Part shown: in pieces, positions 17,353 through 25,434 of the stretch
Numbering within the stretch: position 1 is the first letter of the stretch
Layout: each line of letters opens with the position of its first letter
Translations under genes and position numbers: made by a program
From: Hyphomicrobiales bacterium
GTDB taxonomy: Bacteria; Pseudomonadota; Alphaproteobacteria; Rhizobiales; Rhizobiaceae
Direction: 5' to 3'
NCBI GenBank assembly: GCA_900469345.1
Contig: UBWZ01000005.1
Span: 29,037 to 93,036, forward strand
Length of the DNA: 64,000 nucleotides
The notes under the pieces: model-generated
Databases searched by the model: none
Told to the model about the DNA's origin: nothing
What the model saw: only the letters and a program-made list of their open reading frames with translations

Positions 17353-18708
17353 TCATACTTCCCGCATACCGCGGCGGAAGGCTGCCCAGAAGGGCTCGAG
17401 AAGATAGGCAAGGACGGTGCGCTCTTCCGTCACGACAGTAACCTCCGCCGGCATGCCGGGCATCAGAACAATGCTCTGATCGAGCTGCGCCAGATCGGCC
17501 TTGGAGACCTCGACGCGTGCCAGAAAGTAGGAGCTGCCCGTCGCCTGATCGACGATGCGGTCCGCAGAAACACTTTTGACCATGCCGTTGATGCGCGGCA
17601 GGCCGCGGCTCGAATAGGCAGAAAGATGGACGATTGCCAGCAGATCCGGCCGGACCACGTCGATGTCGACGGGCGAAATCTGGACATCGATCAGCAGCTG
17701 CTCGCCGCTCGGCACAATGTCCAGAATAGGATCACCCGGCTTGATGACGCCGGAGTCGGTCTTGAAGCGTGAGTTGACGATCTTGCCTGCGACCGGCGCG
17801 ACGATCCGCGTCCGCTCGAGCACGTCGCGGCTGGCGTTGAGTTTCTCGGCAACTTCGGCGTATTGCGACCGCACCTTTTCGAGGTCCGTGCCGATGTCGG
17901 TCGAGCGATCCGCCTCGAGCGACAGCTTCTGCGCCGCCAGCTCGTCGATCTTTTGCTGCACCTCGAGAATGGAGCCGACGGCGCGGCCGTGATCTCCCAG
18001 CAGAGACGCCTTCGCCCGCTCCAGCCGCAGCACTTCCGACTTGGTGGTGAGGCCCTGCTTGAACATCGCGTTCTTGCCGACCAGTTCCTCGTCGATGAGG
18101 TCGATCTGCTTGGCAGCGCTTTTCACCTGGGCATCGAAGGCGCTGATCTGCTCGCCATACTGACGCACGCGGGTCTCGATGATTTCGACCTGCGTCAGGT
18201 AGGACCGGCGACGTTGCTGAAACAGTGCACGCTGGCCATTGAGGATGGCGTGGATATCGCTGGTGGCGTTGCGAAGCAGGACCGCGGGGAACTCGATTTC
18301 CGGCGACCCCGCCTGTTCGGCCATCAGGCGCGCGCGCGTGGCTGCGAAGGTCTGCGCCTGCTCGGTCAGCATGTCGTAGGTTGCCGCGGCCTGGGTCGTC
18401 TGCAATTCGACAAGCGTCTGCCCGGCAACCACGTCGTCGCCGTCCCGCGCGAGGATCCGGCGGATGATCCCGCCCTCCAGATGCTGGACCGTTCGCCGGC
18501 TCCCGTCGGGGCTGATCACCCCTTGCGCCACCGCGCCGGCCGCGATCGGCGCGAAGGTCGCCCAGCCGATAGAGCCCGCGACAAACACCATCACGACCAT
18601 CACGCCGGCAGCAGCCGGGCGACGAACGAAGCCCGCCAGCGACGGCGTGGACTGCTGGTCGGGACCGTTCTGGAAATCGGTCAAAAGCATCAATCGGTTC
18701 GTCTTCAT
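17353..18708 (-). CDS. prsE: Type I secretion membrane fusion protein (HlyD/PrsE family)
   Basis: 451 residues. One N-terminal membrane anchor (about residues 32-52), then the lipoyl half-motif (QHLEGGIIRRILARDGDDVV), long periplasmic coiled coils, the second lipoyl half (ERTRIVAPVAGKI) and a C-terminal beta domain with MPGMPAEVTVVTEERT. This is the standard adaptor that connects the inner-membrane ABC exporter to a TolC-like outer-membrane channel, which is not encoded in the window. GGAGAACAGCC precedes the ATG. It lies 47 bases after the ABC gene, so the two are co-transcribed. Confidence 0.93.
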   Translation of the reverse strand: MKTNRLMLLTDFQNGPDQQSTPSLAGFVRRPAAAGVMVVMVFVAGSIGWATFAPIAAGAVAQGVISPDGSRRTVQHLEGGIIRRILARDGDDVVAGQTLVELQTTQAAATYDMLTEQAQTFAATRARLMAEQAGSPEIEFPAVLLRNATSDIHAILNGQRALFQQRRRSYLTQVEIIETRVRQYGEQISAFDAQVKSAAKQIDLIDEELVGKNAMFKQGLTTKSEVLRLERAKASLLGDHGRAVGSILEVQQKIDELAAQKLSLEADRSTDIGTDLEKVRSQYAEVAEKLNASRDVLERTRIVAPVAGKIVNSRFKTDSGVIKPGDPILDIVPSGEQLLIDVQISPVDIDVVRPDLLAIVHLSAYSSRGLPRINGMVKSVSADRIVDQATGSSYFLARVEVSKADLAQLDQSIVLMPGMPAEVTVVTEERTVLAYLLEPFWAAFRRGMREV

Positions 18709-18755
18709 GGCTGTTCTCCAGCGTGTTGCACGATCGCGTCATGTGGTCGCTGGCG

Positions 18756-20543
18756 TCAACTCGCCTCCGAAGCGTCCAGGACGTCCTGGGGATCTTCCGG
18801 CGAGGCGTCACCCTCCGCTTTGACCGGGAGGACACGCTGGCCATCGGGCGCAGCGATCCGCAGACGTCCCAGAACCTCCTCGCGCGAACCGTAGAGTTCC
18901 ACCTTGCCGTCCTTGAGAAGGAGAAGCTTGTCCGCCTGGGCGAGCGTAGACGGCCGGTGTCCGACAATGAGAATGGCGGCGCCGGCCAGCTTGAGATCGC
19001 GGAGGGTCGCTGCGAGCGCGTTCTCCCCCGCCTGGTCGAGATTGGCATTGGGTTCGTCGAGAATGACGAGCTTAGGGTTGCCGAACACGGCCCGGGCGAG
19101 GCCAATGCGCTGTCGCTGGCCGCCGGAAAGCCTGGTACCGAGTTCGCCGATCAGGGTCTCGTAGCCCTGTGGCAATCGCTGGATCAGTTCATGCGCATGC
19201 GCCATCATCGCCGCCTGCACGACGTCGGCATCATCGACTTCCTTCATGCGGGCAATGTTGTCGCGGATCGAGCCCGAGAACAGCTCTACATCCTGCGGAA
19301 GATAGCCGATGACCGAGCCGAGCTGGTCGTTGCGCCAGTGCTGCAGATCCGTGCCGTCCAGGCGCACGACGCCGTCGGCCGGAACCAGCACGCCGCTCAG
19401 CAGCCTGCACAATGTACTCTTGCCGCTGGCCGAGGGCCCGATCACAGCCAGCGCCTCGCCCGGCGTCATCCTGAAGCTGACATTGGTCAGCACCGGATCC
19501 TTGCCTCCCGGCTGGATGTAGCTGACCTTCTCGACAGTCAGATGCCCGTAGGGCCGCGGCAAACGCGTCCGCTGCATTTCCGGCGGAATGTCCTGAAGGC
19601 GTGCCTTGAGGCGGCCATAGGCGATGCGGGTCGCGCTGATGGTGCGCCAGCCGCCAAGAATGTGCTCGACCGGGCCGAGCATCCGACCCAGCAGGATCGA
19701 GGATGCAATCATCGATCCTCCGGTCGTCTTTCCCGTCACCACGAGATAGGCGCCCAGCCCCAACGTTCCCGACTGGACAAGGTAACGGGCAAACTTCGCA
19801 AACCCGAGAAGTGCTGCCGTCCGCTCGCCGACCGTCATGCTGTTGCGCAGGTAGCTGTCATTGATCTGGCTCCAGCGTCTTGCCAGATCGTTCATCATGC
19901 CCATGGCGCGCACCACCTCGGCATTGCGAAACATCATGTCCGCATTCTGGAGGGCGGCGATCTGCGCGTTGTTGGCAATTCGCGTGCCGCTGCGGGTCAC
20001 CAGCTCGTTGACCGTTCCCACTATCACGAGGAAGAGCGCCGAGCCGGTGGCAAACATTCCCAATGCCGGGTGCAGGAGCCAGATCAACACGAGGAACGCG
20101 ATGGCAAGCGGCGCGTCGAAAAGGGCCACGAACACCTGCGACGACAGGAAGGACTGGCACTGGGCAAGATCGCGAAGCGGTTGGGTGCCGGCTGAATCGC
20201 CGAGGAGGCGAGCTCTCACCCCGCCCAGCAAGAGAACGGGAGAAAGCCTGGCGGTCAGCCAGATCGCCATTCGCGACCCGACCACGCCCCGTAACGCATC
20301 CAGCAGGCCGAACACGCCGAGGGCCGCCGCCATCAGGACCGACAGGAGGATGAGGGTCTCGATCTTTCCGGTGGTCAGGACGCGGTCGTAGACCTGAAGC
20401 ATGTAGATCGGTGATGCAAGCATCATCACATTGATTGCCAAACTGAACAGGCCGGTCACGAGGAGGACCGACTTGATCTGGCGCACCGCCTGATGCAGCT
20501 CCGTATTCGACGCGCGGCGCTGGCTTCTTGCAGCAGGTGACAT
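18756..20543 (-). CDS. prsD: Type I secretion ABC exporter (PrsD family)
   Basis: 595 residues: a six-helix membrane domain (about 25-320) followed by an ATPase domain with Walker A GPSASGKST, Q-loop LPQDVELF, signature LSGGQRQRIGLARA and Walker B LVILDEPNANLD. There is no N-terminal C39 peptidase, so substrates keep their C-terminal uncleaved signal, as in RTX exporters. GAGGAATAGATC precedes ATG 20543. The gene starts 27 bases after the 1108-residue RTX gene. Likely cargo: that RTX protein, the three module proteins upstream and possibly the epimerase at 4175. Confidence 0.93.
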   Translation of the reverse strand: MSPAARSQRRASNTELHQAVRQIKSVLLVTGLFSLAINVMMLASPIYMLQVYDRVLTTGKIETLILLSVLMAAALGVFGLLDALRGVVGSRMAIWLTARLSPVLLLGGVRARLLGDSAGTQPLRDLAQCQSFLSSQVFVALFDAPLAIAFLVLIWLLHPALGMFATGSALFLVIVGTVNELVTRSGTRIANNAQIAALQNADMMFRNAEVVRAMGMMNDLARRWSQINDSYLRNSMTVGERTAALLGFAKFARYLVQSGTLGLGAYLVVTGKTTGGSMIASSILLGRMLGPVEHILGGWRTISATRIAYGRLKARLQDIPPEMQRTRLPRPYGHLTVEKVSYIQPGGKDPVLTNVSFRMTPGEALAVIGPSASGKSTLCRLLSGVLVPADGVVRLDGTDLQHWRNDQLGSVIGYLPQDVELFSGSIRDNIARMKEVDDADVVQAAMMAHAHELIQRLPQGYETLIGELGTRLSGGQRQRIGLARAVFGNPKLVILDEPNANLDQAGENALAATLRDLKLAGAAILIVGHRPSTLAQADKLLLLKDGKVELYGSREEVLGRLRIAAPDGQRVLPVKAEGDASPEDPQDVLDASEAS

Positions 20544-20570
20544 GATCTATTCCTCTTGCTCTTGCTGCGA

Positions 20571-23500
20571 TCAAGCGATCAGGTTGGGATCAAGGAACAG
20601 ATCGTTGGCCACCAGCGTATTGAGGCCCGCCAGCGCCTGGGCGGAGGTGATGGCCGACGTTGCCCCGAAGATGACGTAGGTCTGGTGGGTCGACCCTGTG
20701 AAAAGGCCCGCATAGTAGGTGACGCTGCTGATGCTGACGCCAACCAGGCTTGCATTGCCTGTCAGGCTGTTGAGCACGAGGTCCTCGCCGGTCTGGTAAT
20801 CGCGGATGAAATTCGTGCCGCCGAGGATCCGGAACTGATCGACACCGGCACTGCCGCCGTCGGTTATGCCATCGCCATAAAGCTGGTGTTGGCCCGATGC
20901 CGCCCCTGTTCCCGTCGCGGAAATGATGTCGTTGCCGCTGCCGCCGCGCAGCGTATCGTTGCCGGCGCCGCTGATGAGCTTATTGGCGCCGGTGCTGCCG
21001 AACAGCAGATCGTTGAATGCAGAACCGGTGACGCTTTCGATCCCGCTCAGCTGATCGCCTTCGGCGTGTCCGCCGGACCCGACCGTCGTCGCGGTCGCGG
21101 ACAGCTGTACGCCGACGGCTGACGTCGAGGCCGAGTAGTCCACCGTATCGATGCCGCTGCCACCGATCAGCGTGTCTGCGCCGGCAGAACCGACCAGCAG
21201 GTCGTCGCCGGAGCCGCCATTCAGCACATTGGCAAGCTCCGTGCCTTCAAGGCGATCGTTGAAGTTGGAGCCTATGGCGTTTTCCATCTGCGCCAGGACA
21301 TCGCCATCGGCGTGCCCGCCCTGGCTCAGGCTAAGGCCCGACGTGCCGCTGAACAGGCGGGCAAACACGGCCGAATTGGAAGCCGAGTAATCGATCGTGT
21401 CGACGCCGTCGCCACCAATGACGATTTCCGTCACCGAGCCGGCAGCCGAGCCGCCGAGCCCGGTTCTGAACGTGTCGTTGCCCCCGCCACCTTCCAGGCG
21501 ATTGACTGCGGAGTTGCCAATCAGCAGGTCGTCGAAGGCGGAGCCGATCATGTTCTCGATCGTGCTCAGGAGATCGCCCTCGGCATCGCCACCCGTGCCG
21601 GTGCCGAAACCGGCGTCGGCAAGAGAGACCGACACGGCCGAGAGGGAGCCGGCATAGGTGGCGGTGTCCGTGCCCGCTCCGCCGATCAGGGTATCGGCGC
21701 CGCCAAAACCCTGGAGAAGGTCGTTGCCGCCGGATCCGTCCAGCGTATTGGCAATCTCGCTGCCGCGCAGCTGATCGTTGAAGCCGCTGCCGATGATGTT
21801 TTCGACCAGCAGCAGGATATCGCCGTCCGCCTCGCCACCCTGGCTCACGGGCAGGCTGCCCGCGGTCCCGTTGAAGACCACGGCGCCGACGGCCGAGGCC
21901 GAGGCCGAATAGTCCACCGTATCGACGCCGTCGCCACCGATCACGAACTCATAGACGGCTCCTGCGGCCGAGCCGCCGGCACCGGTGCGGAAGGTGTCGT
22001 CTCCTGCGCCGCCCTCCAGCCGGTTGACCTGGGCATTGCCCTGGAGGATGTCAGCGAAGGCCGAGCCGATCAGGTTTTCGATCGATCCCAGCTGGTCGCC
22101 TTCGGCATCGCCACCGGAGGCCGTCGCCCCGCCGATGTCGTTGAGGGCAATAGTCACGCCGGCCGTTGACGACGAGTATTCCGCCGTGTCGGTCCCGCCG
22201 CCGCCCGATATGATGTCTGCACCGCTACCGCCCATGAAGGTATCGTTGAGGCCACCACCCGTGAGGGTGTCGGCGAAAGCCGATCCGATGAGCCGTTCGA
22301 TAAGGATCAGCGTGTCGCCTTCCGCGTCGCCTCCGGTGCCGGTGCCGACAGCCGCCGGATCCGCCGAGGTCGAGGCCAATGTGACCGTTACTGCCGCCGC
22401 GGACTTGGAATAATCGGAGGTGTCAAATCCGCCCTGACCGATGAGCTGATCGGCGCCGGCCCCGCCAGAGAGGACGTTGTTGCCGGAATCGCCAACGATG
22501 ATGTCGGCATTGGCCGAACCGGTGACATTCTCGATGCTGGAGAACGTGGTGCCGGCAGCCGCCCCGCTGACGGCGTGGCTGCCGAGATCGATGCCGACGG
22601 CACCGCCGGTCGAGAAATCGAGCGTGTCGGATCCGTCGCCGCCATCGACCGTGTTCGTGCCGATGCCCGGCCGCAGAATATCGTCGCCGAGGCCGCCCAG
22701 CAGCGTATCGTCGCCATCGGCGCCTTCCAGCTCGTCATTGCCATCGCCACCGTCGACCGTATCATTGCCGGCGCTGGCAAAGATGCGGTCGTCGCCGGCA
22801 TCGCCGGTCACGACATCGTTGCCGTCGCCGGCGTGGATCTCGTCTGCGCCGGCGCCGCCGTGAACTTCGTCGTCTCCAAGCGAAGAGTCGATAAAGTCGT
22901 TGCCGCCACCGCCTTGTACCAGATCATTGCCAAGGCTGGCGATCAGCGTGTCGTCGCCTTCGCCCCCATCAAGGACATCATTGCCGTCGCCGCCGCTCAG
23001 CAGGTCGTCGCCCGTGCCGCCATAGAGGGTATCGTTGCCGAAGCCGCCATTCAGCGTATCGCTGCCGGCGCCGCCGAACAACCGGTCGTTGCCAAAGCCG
23101 CCATCGAGGAGGTCGTTGCCACCGGTCGTTGCCTCGTTGACGCCATCGGGGATTCCGTCGCCGTCCTCGTCATCCGGACTGCCGTTGATGTCCGCGTCCA
23201 GAAAATCGTCGCCGATCAGGATGTCGTCGCCATCCATTCCCCGGAGAATATCTGCGCCCGCGCCGCCGGTCAGAAGATTGGCCAGAAGATTTCCCGTGAG
23301 GCGATCGTCAAACGCCGACCCGAAGACGTTTTCGATACCGCTGAGCGTATCGCCCGTGGCGTGCCCGCCGGTACCGCGCGAGGTCCGCGAAGCATCCGAA
23401 GGCAGGGAGATGGTGACCGCGGCATCCGAATTGCGATAGTCAGCCGCATCGATACCAGCCCCTCCGTTGAGGATGTCGGCGCCCGCTCCACCCCGCAGAA

Positions 23501-23897
23501 TGTCGTTGCCGCCATTGCCGTTCAATGTATCGGTGCCGTCGCCCCCGTCGAGAAAATCGCTGGTGCCGGCCGCATTGAGCGTATCGTTTCCCGCGCCGCC
23601 GTCCAGGTAGTCATCGCCTGCCGTATTGGCCGAGACGGTGATCGTGTCGTTGCCGCCCAGCCCCTCGATGCGATACCGACCGTCGGCAGTCTCCGTGAAA
23701 CTGTTGTTCGCGCTGGTCAGCGAAACGGTGGTGTAGGCGGGTACTGCAAGCGCCAAAGCCTGCGCGGAGAATGCGCTTACCCGGCTGAGGGCAGGATCGG
23801 CAACGTTCGGCAGAACAGTTGCCGCGGCCACGGCCGGCGCCGAATGGCTGACTGTTGTCGATGTGCTGAACGACGTCTTGACTGTCTTCGAGGCCAT
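20571..23897 (-). CDS. Large RTX calcium-binding protein secreted by type I system
   Basis: 1108 residues with no Sec signal. After an N-terminal region of about 55 residues, nearly the whole chain is RTX repeats: compact GGxGNDxLxGG arrays (about 75-160, 230-440) and longer units of the form DYSxSxxAVxVxL, GGxAxGDxL, IENxxGSAFxDxLxGN (about 440-1000). One insertion near residue 240 (DDEDGDGIPDG) resembles an EF-hand-like calcium loop. The last 60 residues, lacking repeats and ending hydrophobic-acidic (LFLDPNLIA), should carry the secretion signal. Such proteins are adhesins, biofilm matrix proteins or enzyme-less scaffolds of rhizobial surfaces. No catalytic domain is visible. GGGGGAAGGGCC precedes the ATG. 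Confidence 0.9.
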   Translation of the reverse strand: MASKTVKTSFSTSTTVSHSAPAVAAATVLPNVADPALSRVSAFSAQALALAVPAYTTVSLTSANNSFTETADGRYRIEGLGGNDTITVSANTAGDDYLDGGAGNDTLNAAGTSDFLDGGDGTDTLNGNGGNDILRGGAGADILNGGAGIDAADYRNSDAAVTISLPSDASRTSRGTGGHATGDTLSGIENVFGSAFDDRLTGNLLANLLTGGAGADILRGMDGDDILIGDDFLDADINGSPDDEDGDGIPDGVNEATTGGNDLLDGGFGNDRLFGGAGSDTLNGGFGNDTLYGGTGDDLLSGGDGNDVLDGGEGDDTLIASLGNDLVQGGGGNDFIDSSLGDDEVHGGAGADEIHAGDGNDVVTGDAGDDRIFASAGNDTVDGGDGNDELEGADGDDTLLGGLGDDILRPGIGTNTVDGGDGSDTLDFSTGGAVGIDLGSHAVSGAAAGTTFSSIENVTGSANADIIVGDSGNNVLSGGAGADQLIGQGGFDTSDYSKSAAAVTVTLASTSADPAAVGTGTGGDAEGDTLILIERLIGSAFADTLTGGGLNDTFMGGSGADIISGGGGTDTAEYSSSTAGVTIALNDIGGATASGGDAEGDQLGSIENLIGSAFADILQGNAQVNRLEGGAGDDTFRTGAGGSAAGAVYEFVIGGDGVDTVDYSASASAVGAVVFNGTAGSLPVSQGGEADGDILLLVENIIGSGFNDQLRGSEIANTLDGSGGNDLLQGFGGADTLIGGAGTDTATYAGSLSAVSVSLADAGFGTGTGGDAEGDLLSTIENMIGSAFDDLLIGNSAVNRLEGGGGNDTFRTGLGGSAAGSVTEIVIGGDGVDTIDYSASNSAVFARLFSGTSGLSLSQGGHADGDVLAQMENAIGSNFNDRLEGTELANVLNGGSGDDLLVGSAGADTLIGGSGIDTVDYSASTSAVGVQLSATATTVGSGGHAEGDQLSGIESVTGSAFNDLLFGSTGANKLISGAGNDTLRGGSGNDIISATGTGAASGQHQLYGDGITDGGSAGVDQFRILGGTNFIRDYQTGEDLVLNSLTGNASLVGVSISSVTYYAGLFTGSTHQTYVIFGATSAITSAQALAGLNTLVANDLFLDPNLIA

Positions 23898-24027
23898 GGC
23901 CCTTCCCCCCCGTTTCCTGTTGGTTTTTCCAAATTACGCGGATCCCCCGGGTGGTCCCACTACGCATCGGTGCCTGCCACTTTAGGAGTACGGAGCTCCG
24001 TCGATGTGCCCGGCGATTGACGCGAAA

Positions 24028-24053
24028 AGGGTCCCGGCATGACCCGGGACCCT
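24028..24053 (-). terminator. Rho-independent terminator after the small Asp-rich gene
   Basis: Read on the minus strand: arms AGGGTCCCGG and CCGGGACCCT with a 6-base loop, followed by TTTT. It lies 32 bases after the stop at 24085 and should separate that gene from the RTX gene transcript. Confidence 0.85.
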
Positions 24054-24084
24054 AGACATCTCATCATCGATGGCGCTGCGGAGA

Positions 24085-24366
24085 TCAGCCCGCAGCGGAG
24101 TAGCCGGTTGCCGTCAGGCTCGACCATTCACCTTCCGAGGTGGCGACCACCAGGTTCAGGTCGACAGACGTGTCGTGGCCATAGGCCTGCAGGTCGATGG
24201 CGAAGGACGCTTCGTTGCCGTCGATGTCGACGTCCACGCAGATGTTCGTGTCGACATCCAGATCGATGTCGACGTTGGAATCCAGGTCGAAGTCGATGTC
24301 GATGTTCGAATCAAAGTCGTAGCTCGAATCGAGATTGACGTCGCCCGGGTCGCAATAGTAAGTCAT
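24085..24366 (-). CDS. Tiny Asp-rich protein with the shared 47-residue module
   Basis: 93 residues. AGAGGAGAG lies 5-7 bases before the ATG, so it is very likely translated. Residues 6-46 alternate aspartate with hydrophobic residues (for example NIDIDFDLDS, then NVDIDLDVD), giving a strand with one acidic and one oily face. Residues 47-93 align without a gap to the C-terminus of the protein at 24560 and to the middle of the protein at 25435: I-x-G-N-x-A-x-F, then A-x-G-x-D-T, then E-x-x-x-S-S-x-T. Not recognised as any named family. No Sec signal. The Asp alternation suggests calcium binding, and the position upstream of the type I exporter suggests secretion, both inferred. It has its own terminator. 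Confidence 0.8.
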   Translation of the reverse strand: MTYYCDPGDVNLDSSYDFDSNIDIDFDLDSNVDIDLDVDTNICVDVDIDGNEASFAIDLQAYGHDTSVDLNLVVATSEGEWSSLTATGYSAAG

Positions 24367-24559
24367 GACACTCTCCTCTGTTGTTTGCCAAGATCAGCCG
24401 CGCTGACAACAAGAAGTTAACGGCCCTGAGTTGCGATCTCAAATGTCTATCGGTTGTATAATCCGTTCGGCAAATATTTCTGCTTATGTGAACACTGGCG
24501 ACAATTCGGAGCAGATAGTCCGATATGCTTACAGGCTGGCTCTATACCTATTTTGCACA

Positions 24560-25273
24560 TCATCCGATCATCGCGTCTATTAGAACGGTAACGGAGGACA
24601 TCTGATCCTCCAGGGCGAAAGCATCGACGGTGAGGTTGGCGTAGGTGTCGTTTCCGGCCGCAAATACCGCGACATCGAACATGGCTACATTGCCGTCGAT
24701 ATTCGGCGCCGTATCGCCTCCCCCAGCCGCCGGACATCCGCAGCCGGCATCCGTGGCGACATCCTGTTGCGTTGGATCCAAGGTTACAGACGGGAGGACT
24801 GAGCCTCCCATCTCAAATCCTGTCGCTTCGAGATCGATGACGACGGCAGACAGGGAGCTCGACGACTCGCTGGCAGACCCATCGATGCCGGTGCTGGAAT
24901 GTGTCGCGTTCGTCGCCACGGAGAGGTAGGATCCGCCGCCTGTGTAGCTGAAACCCAGATAGGTCGATGCGAGCGCTGATCCGTCGTCCGATGTCGCGGC
25001 AGCATAGGCCTCGAAATCGACATTGGTGACGACCGCTCCCCCATGATCGACGACCGAAAGCGATCCCGAAGCGGTGGCGAGCGTGTTCTCGCCAAAGGCC
25101 GTCGCATCAAGCACGCCCGAGGCGGCCGTACCCGTCCCCGCGCCGGCAATCTCTCCCATGGCAGACTGGACGTCATACGTCTGGACAACGCTGTCGACAG
25201 GGGTATGGCCGTCCGCGCTACCGGACGTTATGGCGAGAGCGGACCCTATGGATGAGCTGTATTGAACTGGCAT
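24560..25273 (-). CDS. Unknown protein with two copies of the shared module, no RTX repeats
   Basis: 237 residues with no Lys and almost no Arg, rich in Ser, Ala, Thr, Gly and Asp, which is the composition of type I secreted proteins. GGAGG lies 5 bases before ATG 25273. Residues about 46-95 (LDATAFGENTLATASGS and on) are a diverged module copy. Residues 191-237 are a clear copy (NIDGNVAMFDVAVFAAGNDT and on) ending at the C-terminus. Between them is a Cys-containing linker, DAGCGCPAAGGG. The arrangement parallels the N-terminal half of the protein at 25435. Its acidic hydrophobic C-terminus (VTVLIDAMIG) could be the export signal. Function unknown; a matrix or surface protein is the simplest guess. 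Confidence 0.8.
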   Translation of the reverse strand: MPVQYSSSIGSALAITSGSADGHTPVDSVVQTYDVQSAMGEIAGAGTGTAASGVLDATAFGENTLATASGSLSVVDHGGAVVTNVDFEAYAAATSDDGSALASTYLGFSYTGGGSYLSVATNATHSSTGIDGSASESSSSLSAVVIDLEATGFEMGGSVLPSVTLDPTQQDVATDAGCGCPAAGGGDTAPNIDGNVAMFDVAVFAAGNDTYANLTVDAFALEDQMSSVTVLIDAMIG

Positions 25274-25434
25274 CTCGGCCTCCGTGTCGTCTGTTCAGGA
25301 CTGGCACAATCATAAGCCTTCGGGCTGCGCAGGCAGGCGCAAAAAGAGCGATACTCCCGATGAACACGGCCACCCGGCTCCTGTCCATGAACAGAGGCTC
25401 CCCCGGCAGCATCTGCCGCGGAGAACACCTGATT

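Noticed and set aside
17353..20543. Secretion genes considered as a multidrug efflux pair
   Set aside because: The fusion protein and ABC exporter follow an RTX gene directly and show PrsDE-type features; no RND or MFS component is present.
20571..23897. Repeat array considered as CRISPR or satellite DNA
   Set aside because: The repetition is at the level of RTX codons with varying bases and no constant-length spacers.
22575..24020. Plus-strand open frame opposite the large RTX gene
   Set aside because: Low-complexity Ile/Val/Ala repeats mirror the RTX repeat on the other strand. No start signal.
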